64,000 bases of DNA, from positions 1,178,001-1,242,000 of the forward strand of contig PENC01000001.1 in assembly GCA_003674045.1 (NCBI GenBank). The letters run 5' to 3'. Below the pieces are notes generated by a model, which saw only the letters and a program-made list of their open reading frames with translations, did no database searches and was not told the DNA's origin. The position numbers and the translations under genes are program-made. Shown here one piece after another: positions 45,714 to 54,155 of this stretch. The DNA comes from Streptomyces griseocarneus. Its GTDB lineage: Bacteria; Actinomycetota; Actinomycetes; Streptomycetales; Streptomycetaceae. Within the stretch, counting starts at the first letter, position 1, and the number at the start of each line of letters is the position of its first letter.

Positions 45714-47258
45714 CTATGAGGCGCCCCCCGGGCCGTACTTCGCTGCCAAGGAGCGGCGGTCGGTCTTGCCTGACGGGGCTACGGGGATCTCCGGTACGAA
45801 GTGGATGCGTGCTGCCGGGCACGTGATGCCCGTCCCTTCGTAGAGCCAGTCGCTCAGCTCCTGGACCGTGACGGTCTGCGGGTCGGCGACCACTGCCACG
45901 TGCGGGACGGCATCCGGTGCTCGGCCCTTGCGGAGGGTGAACAGCGCTGATTCCACGACGGCCGGGTGGCCGTCGAGCCGCCCCTCGACATCCGTGGGAC
46001 CCATCAGGCGTCCGTCGCTCCGGAACGTGTCGGTCAGTCGTCCCAGCACGGTGAGGAATCCGTCGTCGAGCGCGCCCGCGTCGCCCGTGCGCAGCCAGCC
46101 GTTGCGCACGACGCGCGCGGTGAGGTCGGGGCGCCGCCAGTAGCCGCTCATGACGCCCGCGCCACGCACCCAGATCTCGCCCCGGCCACCCGGACCCGCC
46201 TCCCGCCCGTCGCGGTCCAGGACGGTGAGCGCGACGCCGGGCGCGGGGCGCCCGCACGTTCGCAGCCGGTCGGGGCGGGCGGCGTAGTCCTCGGGCGTCA
46301 GCTCGGCGAGCAGACCGGCCTCGTTCTGCCCGTAGCGCACGTGGACGACCGGGCCGAACCGCCGGATCGCCGCCCTCAGCAGCGCGGGGGAGGCGCAGTC
46401 CCCCAGGAAGGAGATCCTGCGCAGGCACGACATGTCGTACGCGCGTGTCCGCGGGGCGGCCAGGACGCGTCGCCAACTGCGCGGGAACAGGCTCACCTCG
46501 GTGATCCGCTCCGCCTCCAGCGTGGCGAGGAGCGACGCCGGGTCGACGGCACCCCGCGTGACCACCGTGCCGCCCGCGGCGAGCGTGAAGCCCGCGAGGC
46601 CGTGGGGAACCGGCCCCAGCCGGTACGCCACGAGCGGGCGCACCGGGGCGCCCGGCTCCGGGTACGGGCGGAACAGCGGCGGGCGCCGGGTGCCGAAGGG
46701 GAACGTCGCCCATTTCAGGCTGCCGGTCGTCCCCCCGGTGAGCCACAGGGCGCGGGGATCGGCCGACCGCGCGACGCGGGGGAACGGGGCCGCCGGCTCC
46801 CGGGCCGCCGCGGCCAGCAGGTCCGGTGCGCCGGGGTGCGGGCCGAGTGAAAGGAGCGATGCCCCGCCCTGTCTGCTCAGCCGCTCGCACAGCTCGGCGG
46901 CGCGGCTGCCGGGGGGTGCCACGTCCGGATCGACGATCACCGCGTCGGGTCGTGTCGCGAGGACCGTGGCCAACTGCCCGGCCGGCGCGCGCAGCCACAC
47001 CGGCAGCAGCAGGTGCCCCGCCCCGAGCGCGTTGACGGCGTAGCAGAGCGGGAACACGTGTGCCCGCAGTGGCACCGCGAGCGCGATCACATGCCCGGGC
47101 CGGACCCCCAGGCGCCCCAGCGCGCGGGCCAGCCGCCAGCCGAGCGCGTGCGCCTCGCCGTAGGTCAGGGCCTCGCGCTCGTCCTGGAACGCGACCCGCT
47201 CCGGGGTGCGCGACAGCAGGGTCAGGGCGTCGTCGGCTGCACCGGCTGCGTCGGTCAC
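45714..47258 (-). CDS. AMP-dependent acyl/amino-acid ligase
   Basis: A 514-residue member of the ANL superfamily. Core motifs are LWLTGGTTGSLKWATFP (A3), RYGQNEAGLLAEL (A5), GEIWVRGAGVMSGYW, LRTGDAGALDDGFLTVLG (A7) and the catalytic Lys motif PVAPSGKTDRRSL (A10). It activates a carboxylic acid as the adenylate, then usually as a CoA or carrier-protein thioester. No carrier protein is present in the island, so a CoA ester or direct amide transfer is likelier. GTG 47258 is chosen; an upstream ATG would translate repeat copy 5. It is convergent with the dehydrogenase-like gene across repeat copy 4. Confidence 0.82.
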   Translation of the reverse strand: MTDAAGAADDALTLLSRTPERVAFQDEREALTYGEAHALGWRLARALGRLGVRPGHVIALAVPLRAHVFPLCYAVNALGAGHLLLPVWLRAPAGQLATVLATRPDAVIVDPDVAPPGSRAAELCERLSRQGGASLLSLGPHPGAPDLLAAAAREPAAPFPRVARSADPRALWLTGGTTGSLKWATFPFGTRRPPLFRPYPEPGAPVRPLVAYRLGPVPHGLAGFTLAAGGTVVTRGAVDPASLLATLEAERITEVSLFPRSWRRVLAAPRTRAYDMSCLRRISFLGDCASPALLRAAIRRFGPVVHVRYGQNEAGLLAELTPEDYAARPDRLRTCGRPAPGVALTVLDRDGREAGPGGRGEIWVRGAGVMSGYWRRPDLTARVVRNGWLRTGDAGALDDGFLTVLGRLTDTFRSDGRLMGPTDVEGRLDGHPAVVESALFTLRKGRAPDAVPHVAVVADPQTVTVQELSDWLYEGTGITCPAARIHFVPEIPVAPSGKTDRRSLAAKYGPGGAS

Positions 47259-47321
47259 GCCGTGTTCAACGAGTCTGCCGCCCAGCTGGGTGCGACCGGT
47301 TTGTCGGGGGCGCCTATTGAG

Positions 47322-47424
47322 GTGCGGCTTGCGCTGCGTGTGCGGCTGCGGGTCCGTTGTGGCTGGGCGCGCCCACGCGGCGGAGCCGCACATACAACAC
47401 AGCCCCGCGCCCCTTACGGGGCGC
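47322..47424 (+). repeat. Intergenic repeat copy 5 (long form)
   Basis: Contains GTGCGGCTGCGGGTCCGTTG, GCGCGCCCACGCGGCGGAGC and CCCCGCGCCCCTTACGGGGC. It is nearly identical to copy 6 over its core, and lies between the AMP-ligase start and the 3' end of the LysR-like gene. Confidence 0.85.
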
Positions 47425-47426
47425 CG

Positions 47427-48191
47427 TTACGCGCGACGGCGCGGCTTGCCGCCGCTGCGCTTCGCGCCGCCCCCGCTGCCCCGCGAGCCCTTGCCGGTGC
47501 TCTTGCCCGGCGCGGGTTTGCGGCTCGGCTCCGGCCGCTTGGCCTTCTTCTGCTGCTTCTGTCCCTGCTCCGCGGCGGCCCGGAGGCCGCGGGTGCTGTT
47601 GGCGGTGCGGCCGCGGACGATGCCGATGAAGTCGTCCACCAGGTCGGTGGTGGCCTCCTCGGGCCACGACAGGGCGACGCTCGACTGGGGGGCGTCGGTG
47701 AGCGGACGGTAGGTGAGGTCCTTGCGGTGGTGCAGCCGGGCGAGCGACTGCGGGACGACGAGCAGGCCCACGTTCGCCGCCACCAGCTCGATCGCGTCCG
47801 CCGTCGTGGCGGGGCGCTCGAACCCGGGCTTCCCCGGCGGGCGCTCCCACTCGAAGACGTCGTCCAGGGGGTGGAAGAGCACCTCGTCGGCCAGGTCCGC
47901 GACGGACACCTCGTCGGCCGCGGCGAAGAGGTGGTCCTTGGGGATCACGACCACGGTCGTCTCGGTGTAGAGGGGGATGGCGCTGAAGTACGTCCGGTCG
48001 ACCGGCAGCCGCACGAGACCCGCGTCCGCGTCACCGCCGCGCAGCACGTCGGGCACCTCGGCGGCGGACACCGCCACGAGGTCCAGGGTGGTCTCGGGGA
48101 ACCGTTCGCGCCAGATCCGCACCCATTTGGCGGGTGTGGCGCCCGGGACGTACGCGAGCCGGAAGGAGGGGGAAGCTGCCGAGCCTGTCAC
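47427..48191 (-). CDS. LysR substrate-binding domain without HTH, with basic tail
   Basis: A 254-residue protein that begins directly at the effector domain of LysR regulators (SFRLAYVPGATPAKWVRIW) and keeps the two-lobed fold through IVRGRT. The N-terminal winged helix of normal LysR proteins is missing, and no such sequence is found upstream. The last 60 residues are a Lys/Arg/Gly/Ser tail (GKGSRGSGGGAKRSGGKPRR) that could bind nucleic acid. It is divergently placed from a DUF5997 gene 57 bases away, an arrangement that suggests the two act together, for example with DUF5997 giving DNA contact. GTG 48191 is the first start. Confidence 0.85.
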   Translation of the reverse strand: MTGSAASPSFRLAYVPGATPAKWVRIWRERFPETTLDLVAVSAAEVPDVLRGGDADAGLVRLPVDRTYFSAIPLYTETTVVVIPKDHLFAAADEVSVADLADEVLFHPLDDVFEWERPPGKPGFERPATTADAIELVAANVGLLVVPQSLARLHHRKDLTYRPLTDAPQSSVALSWPEEATTDLVDDFIGIVRGRTANSTRGLRAAAEQGQKQQKKAKRPEPSRKPAPGKSTGKGSRGSGGGAKRSGGKPRRRA

Positions 48192-48248
48192 CCGGCCAGG
48201 TTACCGGGCGTGGTCGGAGGTAGCGCACATGGTCGATATCCTGGGGGC

Positions 48249-48647
48249 ATGAAGTCGCACCAGAGCACCCAGACCATGAAGCCCGCCACGGCGGCCAAGA
48301 AGCTGGGTGTGTACCTCGAGGCCACCCCCGCGGAGTTCCGGGAGGGCGTCGTCTCGCGCGACGAACTGAACGCGCTCCAGGCCGACCCGCCGGAGTGGCT
48401 GCAGGAGCTGCGGCGCAACGGCCCGCACCCGCGCCCGGTGGTCGCGGCGAAGCTCGGCATCTCCATTTCCGGCCTCGCCCGCGGCGGGGTCACCGAGGCG
48501 CTCACCACGGACCAGATCGAGGCGCTGAAGAACGAGCTCCCCGAGTGGCTCCAGAAGGAGCGCGCCACCCAGGCCGAGGTCCGCAAGGAAACGGTGCGGA
48601 TCAAGGAGAAGAACCAGCAGAAGGAAGCGCAGCGGGACGCCCGCTGA
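48249..48647 (+). CDS. DUF5997 protein
   Basis: A 132-residue protein of the actinobacterial DUF5997 family, charged and helical. KPATAAKKLGVYLEATP at the N-terminus and VAAKLGISISGLARGGVT in the middle look like the helix-turn-helix shape of small DNA-binding proteins, which fits pairing with the divergent LysR-type effector domain. The C-terminus is a Lys/Glu/Gln-rich helix. Function is unproven; a strong hairpin terminator follows the gene. Confidence 0.85.
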   Translation: MKSHQSTQTMKPATAAKKLGVYLEATPAEFREGVVSRDELNALQADPPEWLQELRRNGPHPRPVVAAKLGISISGLARGGVTEALTTDQIEALKNELPEWLQKERATQAEVRKETVRIKEKNQQKEAQRDAR

Positions 48648-48665
48648 CGCCCACCTGTCGTAGAT

Positions 48666-48701
48666 CGTGGGGGCGGCCGTCGGTCGCCCCCACGTGTTTT
48701 C
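48666..48701. terminator. Strong hairpin after DUF5997 gene
   Basis: A perfect 10-base stem, CGTGGGGGCG and CGCCCCCACG, with a 9-base loop, followed by TGTTTT. It lies between convergent genes and is the clearest intrinsic terminator in the window. Confidence 0.9.
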
Positions 48702-48716
48702 CGTGGGCGGCTCCGG

Positions 48717-49694
48717 TCAGCGGCCGCCGAGCAGCCCTGTCAGACGGGAGCCCGCGGGTTTCTTGCCGTCCGGCGTGCGGAGCCGTTCCACGAGGGACGG
48801 GCTGCGCAGCAGATCGCCGGGCGTGACGAAGTTCGGCTCGGCCGCCTTGGACCGGATCTTCTCCAGGGCCTGCTCCGGAGTGACATGCCCGCCGTCGGGG
48901 CTCTCCGCGCGGTGCAGGGCGGCGCCGAAGGCGGTCATCGAGGCCAGCATCTCCTCGTCGCTCGGATCCGTCAGCCCCGCCGGAGCGGGCACGTGCTTGC
49001 CGAACGGCAGGCCGTCGAGCTTGCCGACCGCCGAGGCGTAGGCCGAGACGAGGGGCGCCAGCAGCGCTTCGAGCGCCGCGGGGTCCAGGAGCGCGGGCAC
49101 CTTGCCCGGGAGCGGCAGGTGCGACAGTGCGGGGTGGGACCGCGCCCATCCCAGGAGCGTGGACTGCCCGTCGGCGTCGCTCCCGCCGTCCACCCGCAGC
49201 GCGTACGGGGCGCTCGGCCGGGCCTCGTAGTGGCAGCGGTAGACGAACTCCGAGCAGATCATGGGCTGCCGCCCGCACTCCGCCAGCGCGTTGACCGCGG
49301 CGGCCGCCTGGTCCAGGACGGTACGCACCAGCCGCCGCCCGCCCAGCGGCAGCGGCACGCGGCGGGTGACGCACAGCACGGCCAGCAGCACGATCTGCTG
49401 GTGCGCGTAGGAGATCTTTCCGTCCAGGTAGCGGCGCGCCACGTCGAGCACGGGGGCCATGTCCGCCGGTGCGGCCAGGCTCCGGCCGACCAGCAGGTCA
49501 TGGCCGTCCAAAGCCTTGGCGTAAGGGATGGTGCGGAGCCCTTCGCCGACGGCCTCCGCCAGGGTGTCGCCGTCGACGGCGAGCGCGGCGTGGCTGACCT
49601 CCGAGGCATCCATGAGACAGATCGCCCGGGAGATCGCCTCGGTCCCGCGGGTGAGGACGACGTCCCCCGGCTTGAGCTGTTCTGGAAGCGCCAT
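48717..49694 (-). CDS. Permuted NlpC/P60 (YiiX/YebB-like) papain-fold protein
   Basis: A 325-residue protein whose first 170 residues fit the permuted papain-like fold of lipid- or peptide-acting hydrolases. The catalytic His lies in EVSHAALAVDGDT and the catalytic Cys in PMICSEFVYRCHYEA, in the His-before-Cys order of the permuted class. The start of the domain, LKPGDVVLTRGTEAIS, is characteristic. The C-terminal 150 residues are helical and of unknown role. There is no signal peptide, so it acts inside the cell or in a specific complex. ATG 49694 is near a GGACAC-type weak site. Neighbours do not indicate its substrate. Confidence 0.75.
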   Translation of the reverse strand: MALPEQLKPGDVVLTRGTEAISRAICLMDASEVSHAALAVDGDTLAEAVGEGLRTIPYAKALDGHDLLVGRSLAAPADMAPVLDVARRYLDGKISYAHQQIVLLAVLCVTRRVPLPLGGRRLVRTVLDQAAAAVNALAECGRQPMICSEFVYRCHYEARPSAPYALRVDGGSDADGQSTLLGWARSHPALSHLPLPGKVPALLDPAALEALLAPLVSAYASAVGKLDGLPFGKHVPAPAGLTDPSDEEMLASMTAFGAALHRAESPDGGHVTPEQALEKIRSKAAEPNFVTPGDLLRSPSLVERLRTPDGKKPAGSRLTGLLGGR

Positions 49695-49831
49695 GAGCTG
49701 TGTCCCTTTCGTCGCGGTCGTCAGCTGTCGTCAAGGGCAAGCGCTTCCCGCCGGGTGGAGGCGGAAACGGCGTGCCGGAGCTGACGACCTGATCGGATGA
49801 ACGGCGGCCCTCGGGTGCCGGACCTCTTGAG

Positions 49832-49843
49832 TTGACGCGTCAA
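49832..49843. promoter_or_regulatory. Palindromic operator 1 (candidate MarR site)
   Basis: TTGACGCGTCAA is a perfect 12-base palindrome. Its left half can also serve as a -35 box, with TAAGGT 18 bases further as a -10 box for the 49896 gene, so a bound repressor would block RNA polymerase. Confidence 0.6.
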
Positions 49844-49865
49844 TCAGGCGCCTCGTAAGGTCACA

Positions 49866-49879
49866 GTTGACACATCAAC
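49866..49879. promoter_or_regulatory. Palindromic operator 2 (candidate MarR site)
   Basis: GTTGACACATCAAC repeats the TTGACnCnTCAA pattern 35 bases after operator 1, just before the start of the secreted-protein gene. Two similar sites at this spacing suggest cooperative repression by the MarR protein encoded downstream. Confidence 0.6.
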
Positions 49880-49895
49880 CACGGGAGGACCCCCC

Positions 49896-50369
49896 ATGTC
49901 CCGCATATCTCGTATGTCCCGGAAGAGCCGCAAGCCGGCCGTGCGCATCGGCGCCGGTGTGCTGCTCTCCGCCGCCGTGCTCGGGCTGAGCCCGGTGGCC
50001 GCCCAGGCCGCACCGCTCTGGATCACCGGCAAGGCCGCCGAGAGCCGGACGGCCGAGCCGCGCTTCGCCGACCGCACCCTGGAGATCTCGTACGACAACG
50101 GCTTCCGGTTCGAGCTCGACTTCGAGGGCTCCCGGACCGCCCACTGGAAGGTCCTCGCGGGCCAGGACCCCGCCGAGGGCGCCGTCGCGGTCGACCACCG
50201 CGAGGAGGCCCCCGGGGTCTACCGGCTGACGTGGGCCGAGGCCGACGGCACCACCGTCGAGCAGGTGCAGAACTGGCGCGACCGCACGGTCACCGCTGTG
50301 ATCGAGTTCGACAACAACGGCACCAAGGAGCGCCTGAACCTCCGGGGCACCTTCACCACCGTGTGCTGA
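49896..50369 (+). CDS. Secreted MoaF-like small protein
   Basis: A 157-residue exported protein with a Sec signal peptide (KPAVRIGAGVLLSAAVLGLS ending AQAAP). The mature part resembles the lipocalin-like MoaF-type domain, with LEISYDNGFRFELDFEG, APGVYRLTWAEADGTTVEQV and DRTVTAVIEFDNNG. Such domains bind small hydrophobic or phenolic molecules in some relatives; no catalytic residue is evident. ATG 49896 follows GGGAGG. Two palindromic operators precede it and a MarR gene follows 73 bases later, so it is probably induced by a ligand of that regulator. Confidence 0.7.
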   Translation: MSRISRMSRKSRKPAVRIGAGVLLSAAVLGLSPVAAQAAPLWITGKAAESRTAEPRFADRTLEISYDNGFRFELDFEGSRTAHWKVLAGQDPAEGAVAVDHREEAPGVYRLTWAEADGTTVEQVQNWRDRTVTAVIEFDNNGTKERLNLRGTFTTVC

Positions 50370-50442
50370 CGCCGTCACGGGTCCCGGTCCGGCCTCCGTA
50401 CCGCCGCGGAGAGTGGAACGCACGTGTGACTAAGGTGCTGCC

Positions 50443-50928
50443 GTGAGTGAAACCAAGTGGCTGGACCGGGACGAGACGCGGGCGTGGCGCGGCTACATCG
50501 CCATGAGCGAGATGCTGGAGGCGCGCCTGGGCCAGGACCTCCGCAAGGCCGGGCTGTCGAGCGCCGACTACACCGTGCTCGTCCTGCTCTCCGAGGCGGA
50601 GGACCGCCGCATGGGCCTGAGCGAGCTGTGCGCCGAGGCCCAGTGGTCCAAGAGCCGCGTCTCCCACCAGATCCGGCGCATGCAGGAACGCGGTCTGGTG
50701 GAGCGCGCCGACGACGCGGACGACCCGCGCCGCGGCCACGCCGTGCTCACCGAACAGGGCGCCGAGGCCCTGCGGGCCGCCGCGCCCGCGCACGTCGACA
50801 GCGTCCGGCGCCACTTCCTGGACCACCTCACGCGCGAGCAGCAGGCCGCGCTCGTCGATATCGCGCTCAGCGTGCTGCCGCACCTGAGCCCTGCCCCGCT
50901 GCCCCCGGAGCTGCGCGGCGACGCCTGA
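50443..50928 (+). CDS. MarR-family transcriptional regulator
   Basis: A 161-residue winged-helix regulator with LSSADYTVLVLLSEAEDRRM, the recognition helix LCAEAQWSKSRVSHQIRRMQ and the wing RADDADDPRRGHAVLTEQG. MarR proteins leave DNA when bound by phenolic or oxidised ligands. The two TTGACnCnTCAA palindromes upstream of the preceding gene are good candidate targets. Being directly upstream of a SARP regulator and the isonitrile operon, it may also link pathway output or substrate level to expression. GTG 50443 is used. Confidence 0.88.
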   Translation: MSETKWLDRDETRAWRGYIAMSEMLEARLGQDLRKAGLSSADYTVLVLLSEAEDRRMGLSELCAEAQWSKSRVSHQIRRMQERGLVERADDADDPRRGHAVLTEQGAEALRAAAPAHVDSVRRHFLDHLTREQQAALVDIALSVLPHLSPAPLPPELRGDA

Positions 50929-51075
50929 TCCCGGCATGCCCGCCCGCCGGTGCACCCCGCCCCGGCAAGGTGGAACCGCTCCTACCGCATTCGTCGTAGA
51001 GTCGAGCGCATCGTTGTTCGAATCGGACGCCGCGGGGCGCGTGTCGCCTGCCGTGCGGTCAGGAGAAGGGCGGTC

Positions 51076-54057
51076 ATGCGGGTGGAGCTTCCGCGCGTCG
51101 AATTCAGGGTGTTGGGGCCGCTGGAGGTCGTCGCCGACGGACAGGCCCTGCCGCTCGGCGGGCCGAAGCAGCGGACGCTGCTGGCGATGCTGCTGGTCCA
51201 TGCCAATACCGCGGTGACCGCGGACCGGCTCTGCGACGCGATCTGGGGCGAGTCCCCGCCCGCCTCGGCCCAGGCCAACATCCGCAGCTACGCGGCCGCG
51301 TTGCGCAGGGCACTCGACCCCGACTCGGGCGGGGAACGCCTGAGCCAGGGGCACGGAGGCTACCAACTGCGGGCCGCGCCCGACGAGGTGGACCTGCTCC
51401 GGTTCGAGGACCTCGTCGCGCGGGGCCGGTCCGAGCTCGCCGACGGGGAGCACCGCGCGGCGGCCGGTCACCTCCGGGAGGCGCTCGAACTGTGGCGCGG
51501 TGCTGCGTACGACGGCCTGGACCGGCATGAGGTCCTGCACATCGAGGCCGCCCGCCTCGCGGAGGAGCGGCTCACCGCGTTCGAGGACTACGCCGACGCT
51601 CGGCTCGCCCTCGGTGAACACCACGACATGGCGGGCCTGTTGCAGGCCCAGGTGACACAGCATCCGCTGCGGGAGTCGCTGTGGGCCAAGCTGATGATCG
51701 CTCAGTACCGCTGCCAGCGCCCGGGCGACGCCCTGGAGTCGTACGCCCTCGCCCGCGCCGCCCTCCGGGACGAGCTGGGGCTCGAACCGGGCGCCGGGCT
51801 CCGCCGCGTCCACCGCGCCGTCCTCACCCGCGACCCCGCGCTCGGCGCCGAACCCGCCCCCGTACGGCCCATAAGACCCGCGCCGGCCTGGCAGCCGGTC
51901 CACGAACTCCCCTCCGACGCGCTCGACTTCACCGGCCGTCACCTGGTGATGCCGCGCGTCGCCGCGCTCCTCGAACCGGCCGCCCACCCCGCGGCCGTCG
52001 GCCCCGCCCAGGCGGCGCCCGTCGTCGTCCTCACCGGGCCGCCCGGCGTCGGGAAGACCACCCTGGCCGTCCGGCTCGCCCACCTGCTGCGGCACACCTT
52101 CCCCGACGGCAGGATCTTCCTGCGGCTGGACGGCGACCGCGACCGCGCGCCCCACGAACTCCTCGCCGAACTGCTGCTGAAGGTCGGCGTGCCCGTGTCG
52201 TCCCTCCCCGAGGCCACGGTGGACCGCGTCGCGATGTTCCGCGCGCTGCTGTCGGGCCGCCGGGTGCTGGTGGTGCTCGACGACGCGCGGGACGAGTCCC
52301 AGATCCGCCCCCTGCTGCCCGGCATCCCCGGGTGCGCGGTCCTGGTCACCACCAGGGACCGCGCACCGGTCCCGGCCGGGACGCATCTCGTCGACGTCGC
52401 CCCGCTCGACGACAAGGAGGCGCGGGACCTCCTCGGCCGCATCGCCGGCCCTCCGCGGCTCGCCCTGGAACCCGGGGCGACCGAACGCGTCCTCGACCAC
52501 TGCGCCGGGCTGCCCCTCGCCCTGCGGGTGACCGGCGCGCGGCTCGCGAGCCGTCCGGACTGGCGGGTCGGCTGCCTCGCCGACCGCCTCGCCGGCGAAG
52601 TCCGTGAAGTCCGCGAAACCCGCGGAGCCCGTGAACGCGCCACCGAGGACACCGCCGTGCGGACGTGTGTCGCCGCCAGCTACCACGAGCTCGCCCCCGA
52701 GGCCGCGCAGGCCTTCCGGGCCATCGGGCTGCTCCCGACACTGGAGTTCCCCGGCTGGGTGCTGGCCGCCCTGCTCGACGCCCGCGACACCGACCGGCCG
52801 CACGATGCCCTGCTCGACGCGAACCTGGTGCAGGTCGCCTGCACCGACGACCAGGGGCGCCCCCGCTACCGCGTGCACGCCCTCGTGCACGCCTACGCGG
52901 CCGAGCGGGCCCTGGACGAAGAGCCCCCGTCCTGGCGGCGGGCCGCCGTGGCCCGTGCTCTCGACGGCTGGCTCGCCCGGCTGCGCACGGCACGCGAACA
53001 GCTCGTCAGCGGCAGCTCCGCCGACGCCACGTGCGGCGGCATGGGGGACCCGGACGGCTGGCTGGAGAGCGAGCGGTCCGGGCTCGTGACCGCGGTCGAG
53101 TTCGCCGCCGAAGCCGGGTACGGGGACCGGGCCGCCGCCCTCGCCGCCGTCATGGAGGAGGTCTGTCACCTGCGCAACTGGTGGGACGCCTGGGAACGGG
53201 TCGCGCGGGCGGCCCTGCACCGCGCGCGGGCCGACGGCGACCATGTCACCGCCGCCCTCGCCCAGGGCTCCCTCGCCAGGGCCTCCGCCGTACGCGGCCG
53301 GGTGGCCGAAGCCGTGGGCCGGTTCGCCCCCGCCGTCGACCGGCTCGACGAACTCGGCGAGGCCCGACACGCCGCGTGGCTGCGCATCCACCGGAGCTTC
53401 GCGGTCGCCGACCACGGCCTGACCGAACTCGCCCACGCCGACGCCGAGTCGGCCGCGCTGACGCTCGGCCGGCTCGATGACGCGCAGGGCCGGATCCTCG
53501 CCCTGCGCAGCCTCGCCTTCGCCCACATCTGCCGCCGCCGGGAAGCCGACGCCGTCGCCGTGCTGGAACCCGTCGTCGAGACCTGCGAACGGCTCGGCCG
53601 GCCGCTCCTGCTCGCCGACGTCCTCCAGATGCTGGCCTGGGCCGAGATCGGCCTGGGCCGCTTCGGCCGGGCCGCCCGCCACCTCCACCGCGCGCTCGCC
53701 GAGTACCGCCTGCTGCGGCACCGCCCCGGCGAGGCGTACGCGCTGCTCGCGCTCGGGCGCGTCCATGTCGAGCTCGGGCCCGACCAGGCCTGGCGCGCGA
53801 TCGGCCCGCTCGACGAGGCCGCGACCATCTTCACCGAGCTCGGCGAGCGCCGGGGCGAGGCCCTCGTCGCGTACTGGCTGGGCAAGACCCACACCGCGCT
53901 CGGCGACCCGGGCCGGGGCACCGCCCACCTCCAGGAGGCGACGAGCGCCTTCCGCAGGCTCGGCATGCCGTTCTGGCTGGAGCTCGCCCGGCAGGAGGCG
54001 GGCGGAACGGACGAGGCAGGAGGTGCGGGCACCCCCGCGCCGCAGGCCCTCGCATAG
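51076..54057 (+). CDS. AfsR/SARP-type activator with NB-ARC and TPR domains
   Basis: A 993-residue regulator. The N-terminus (about 5-95) is the OmpR-like SARP DNA-binding domain, with FRVLGPLEVVADGQALPLGG and ADRLCDAIWGESPPAS, followed by the BTAD domain (about 100-250). The nucleotide-binding STAND module has Walker A GPPGVGKTTLA and LVVLDDARD; the last 350 residues are TPR-like helices. Full-length AfsR-type proteins activate specialised-metabolite operons in response to unknown signals. ATG 51076 has AGGAG upstream. It lies 98 bases before the isonitrile synthase gene on the same strand, which makes it the probable pathway-specific activator. Confidence 0.9.
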   Translation: MRVELPRVEFRVLGPLEVVADGQALPLGGPKQRTLLAMLLVHANTAVTADRLCDAIWGESPPASAQANIRSYAAALRRALDPDSGGERLSQGHGGYQLRAAPDEVDLLRFEDLVARGRSELADGEHRAAAGHLREALELWRGAAYDGLDRHEVLHIEAARLAEERLTAFEDYADARLALGEHHDMAGLLQAQVTQHPLRESLWAKLMIAQYRCQRPGDALESYALARAALRDELGLEPGAGLRRVHRAVLTRDPALGAEPAPVRPIRPAPAWQPVHELPSDALDFTGRHLVMPRVAALLEPAAHPAAVGPAQAAPVVVLTGPPGVGKTTLAVRLAHLLRHTFPDGRIFLRLDGDRDRAPHELLAELLLKVGVPVSSLPEATVDRVAMFRALLSGRRVLVVLDDARDESQIRPLLPGIPGCAVLVTTRDRAPVPAGTHLVDVAPLDDKEARDLLGRIAGPPRLALEPGATERVLDHCAGLPLALRVTGARLASRPDWRVGCLADRLAGEVREVRETRGARERATEDTAVRTCVAASYHELAPEAAQAFRAIGLLPTLEFPGWVLAALLDARDTDRPHDALLDANLVQVACTDDQGRPRYRVHALVHAYAAERALDEEPPSWRRAAVARALDGWLARLRTAREQLVSGSSADATCGGMGDPDGWLESERSGLVTAVEFAAEAGYGDRAAALAAVMEEVCHLRNWWDAWERVARAALHRARADGDHVTAALAQGSLARASAVRGRVAEAVGRFAPAVDRLDELGEARHAAWLRIHRSFAVADHGLTELAHADAESAALTLGRLDDAQGRILALRSLAFAHICRRREADAVAVLEPVVETCERLGRPLLLADVLQMLAWAEIGLGRFGRAARHLHRALAEYRLLRHRPGEAYALLALGRVHVELGPDQAWRAIGPLDEAATIFTELGERRGEALVAYWLGKTHTALGDPGRGTAHLQEATSAFRRLGMPFWLELARQEAGGTDEAGGAGTPAPQALA

Positions 54058-54084
54058 CCCCGCGCCGCCCGTGGCCGGGCCCGC

Positions 54085-54135
54085 CGGTGGAGCCCTTGTG
54101 CGTTTCTCATGCGCGCGGGGTGAACGGTGGAGCCC
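54085..54135 (+). repeat. 11-base direct repeat upstream of the isonitrile synthase gene
   Basis: CGGTGGAGCCC occurs at 54085-54095 and again at 54125-54135, 40 bases apart, in the short gap between the SARP gene and the isonitrile synthase start. SARP proteins bind direct repeats near the -35 region, so this is a candidate site, although the spacing is not the classic 11 or 22. Confidence 0.4.
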
Positions 54136-54155
54136 AGTCCACGAAGGGAGGCGCG

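Noticed and set aside
47259..47393. N-terminal extension of the AMP-ligase
   Set aside because: It would translate repeat copy 5 and has no similarity to the ligase family.
50443..50928. Idea that the MarR gene is part of a resistance operon with an efflux pump
   Set aside because: No transporter is adjacent; the nearest partner is the secreted MoaF-like protein.
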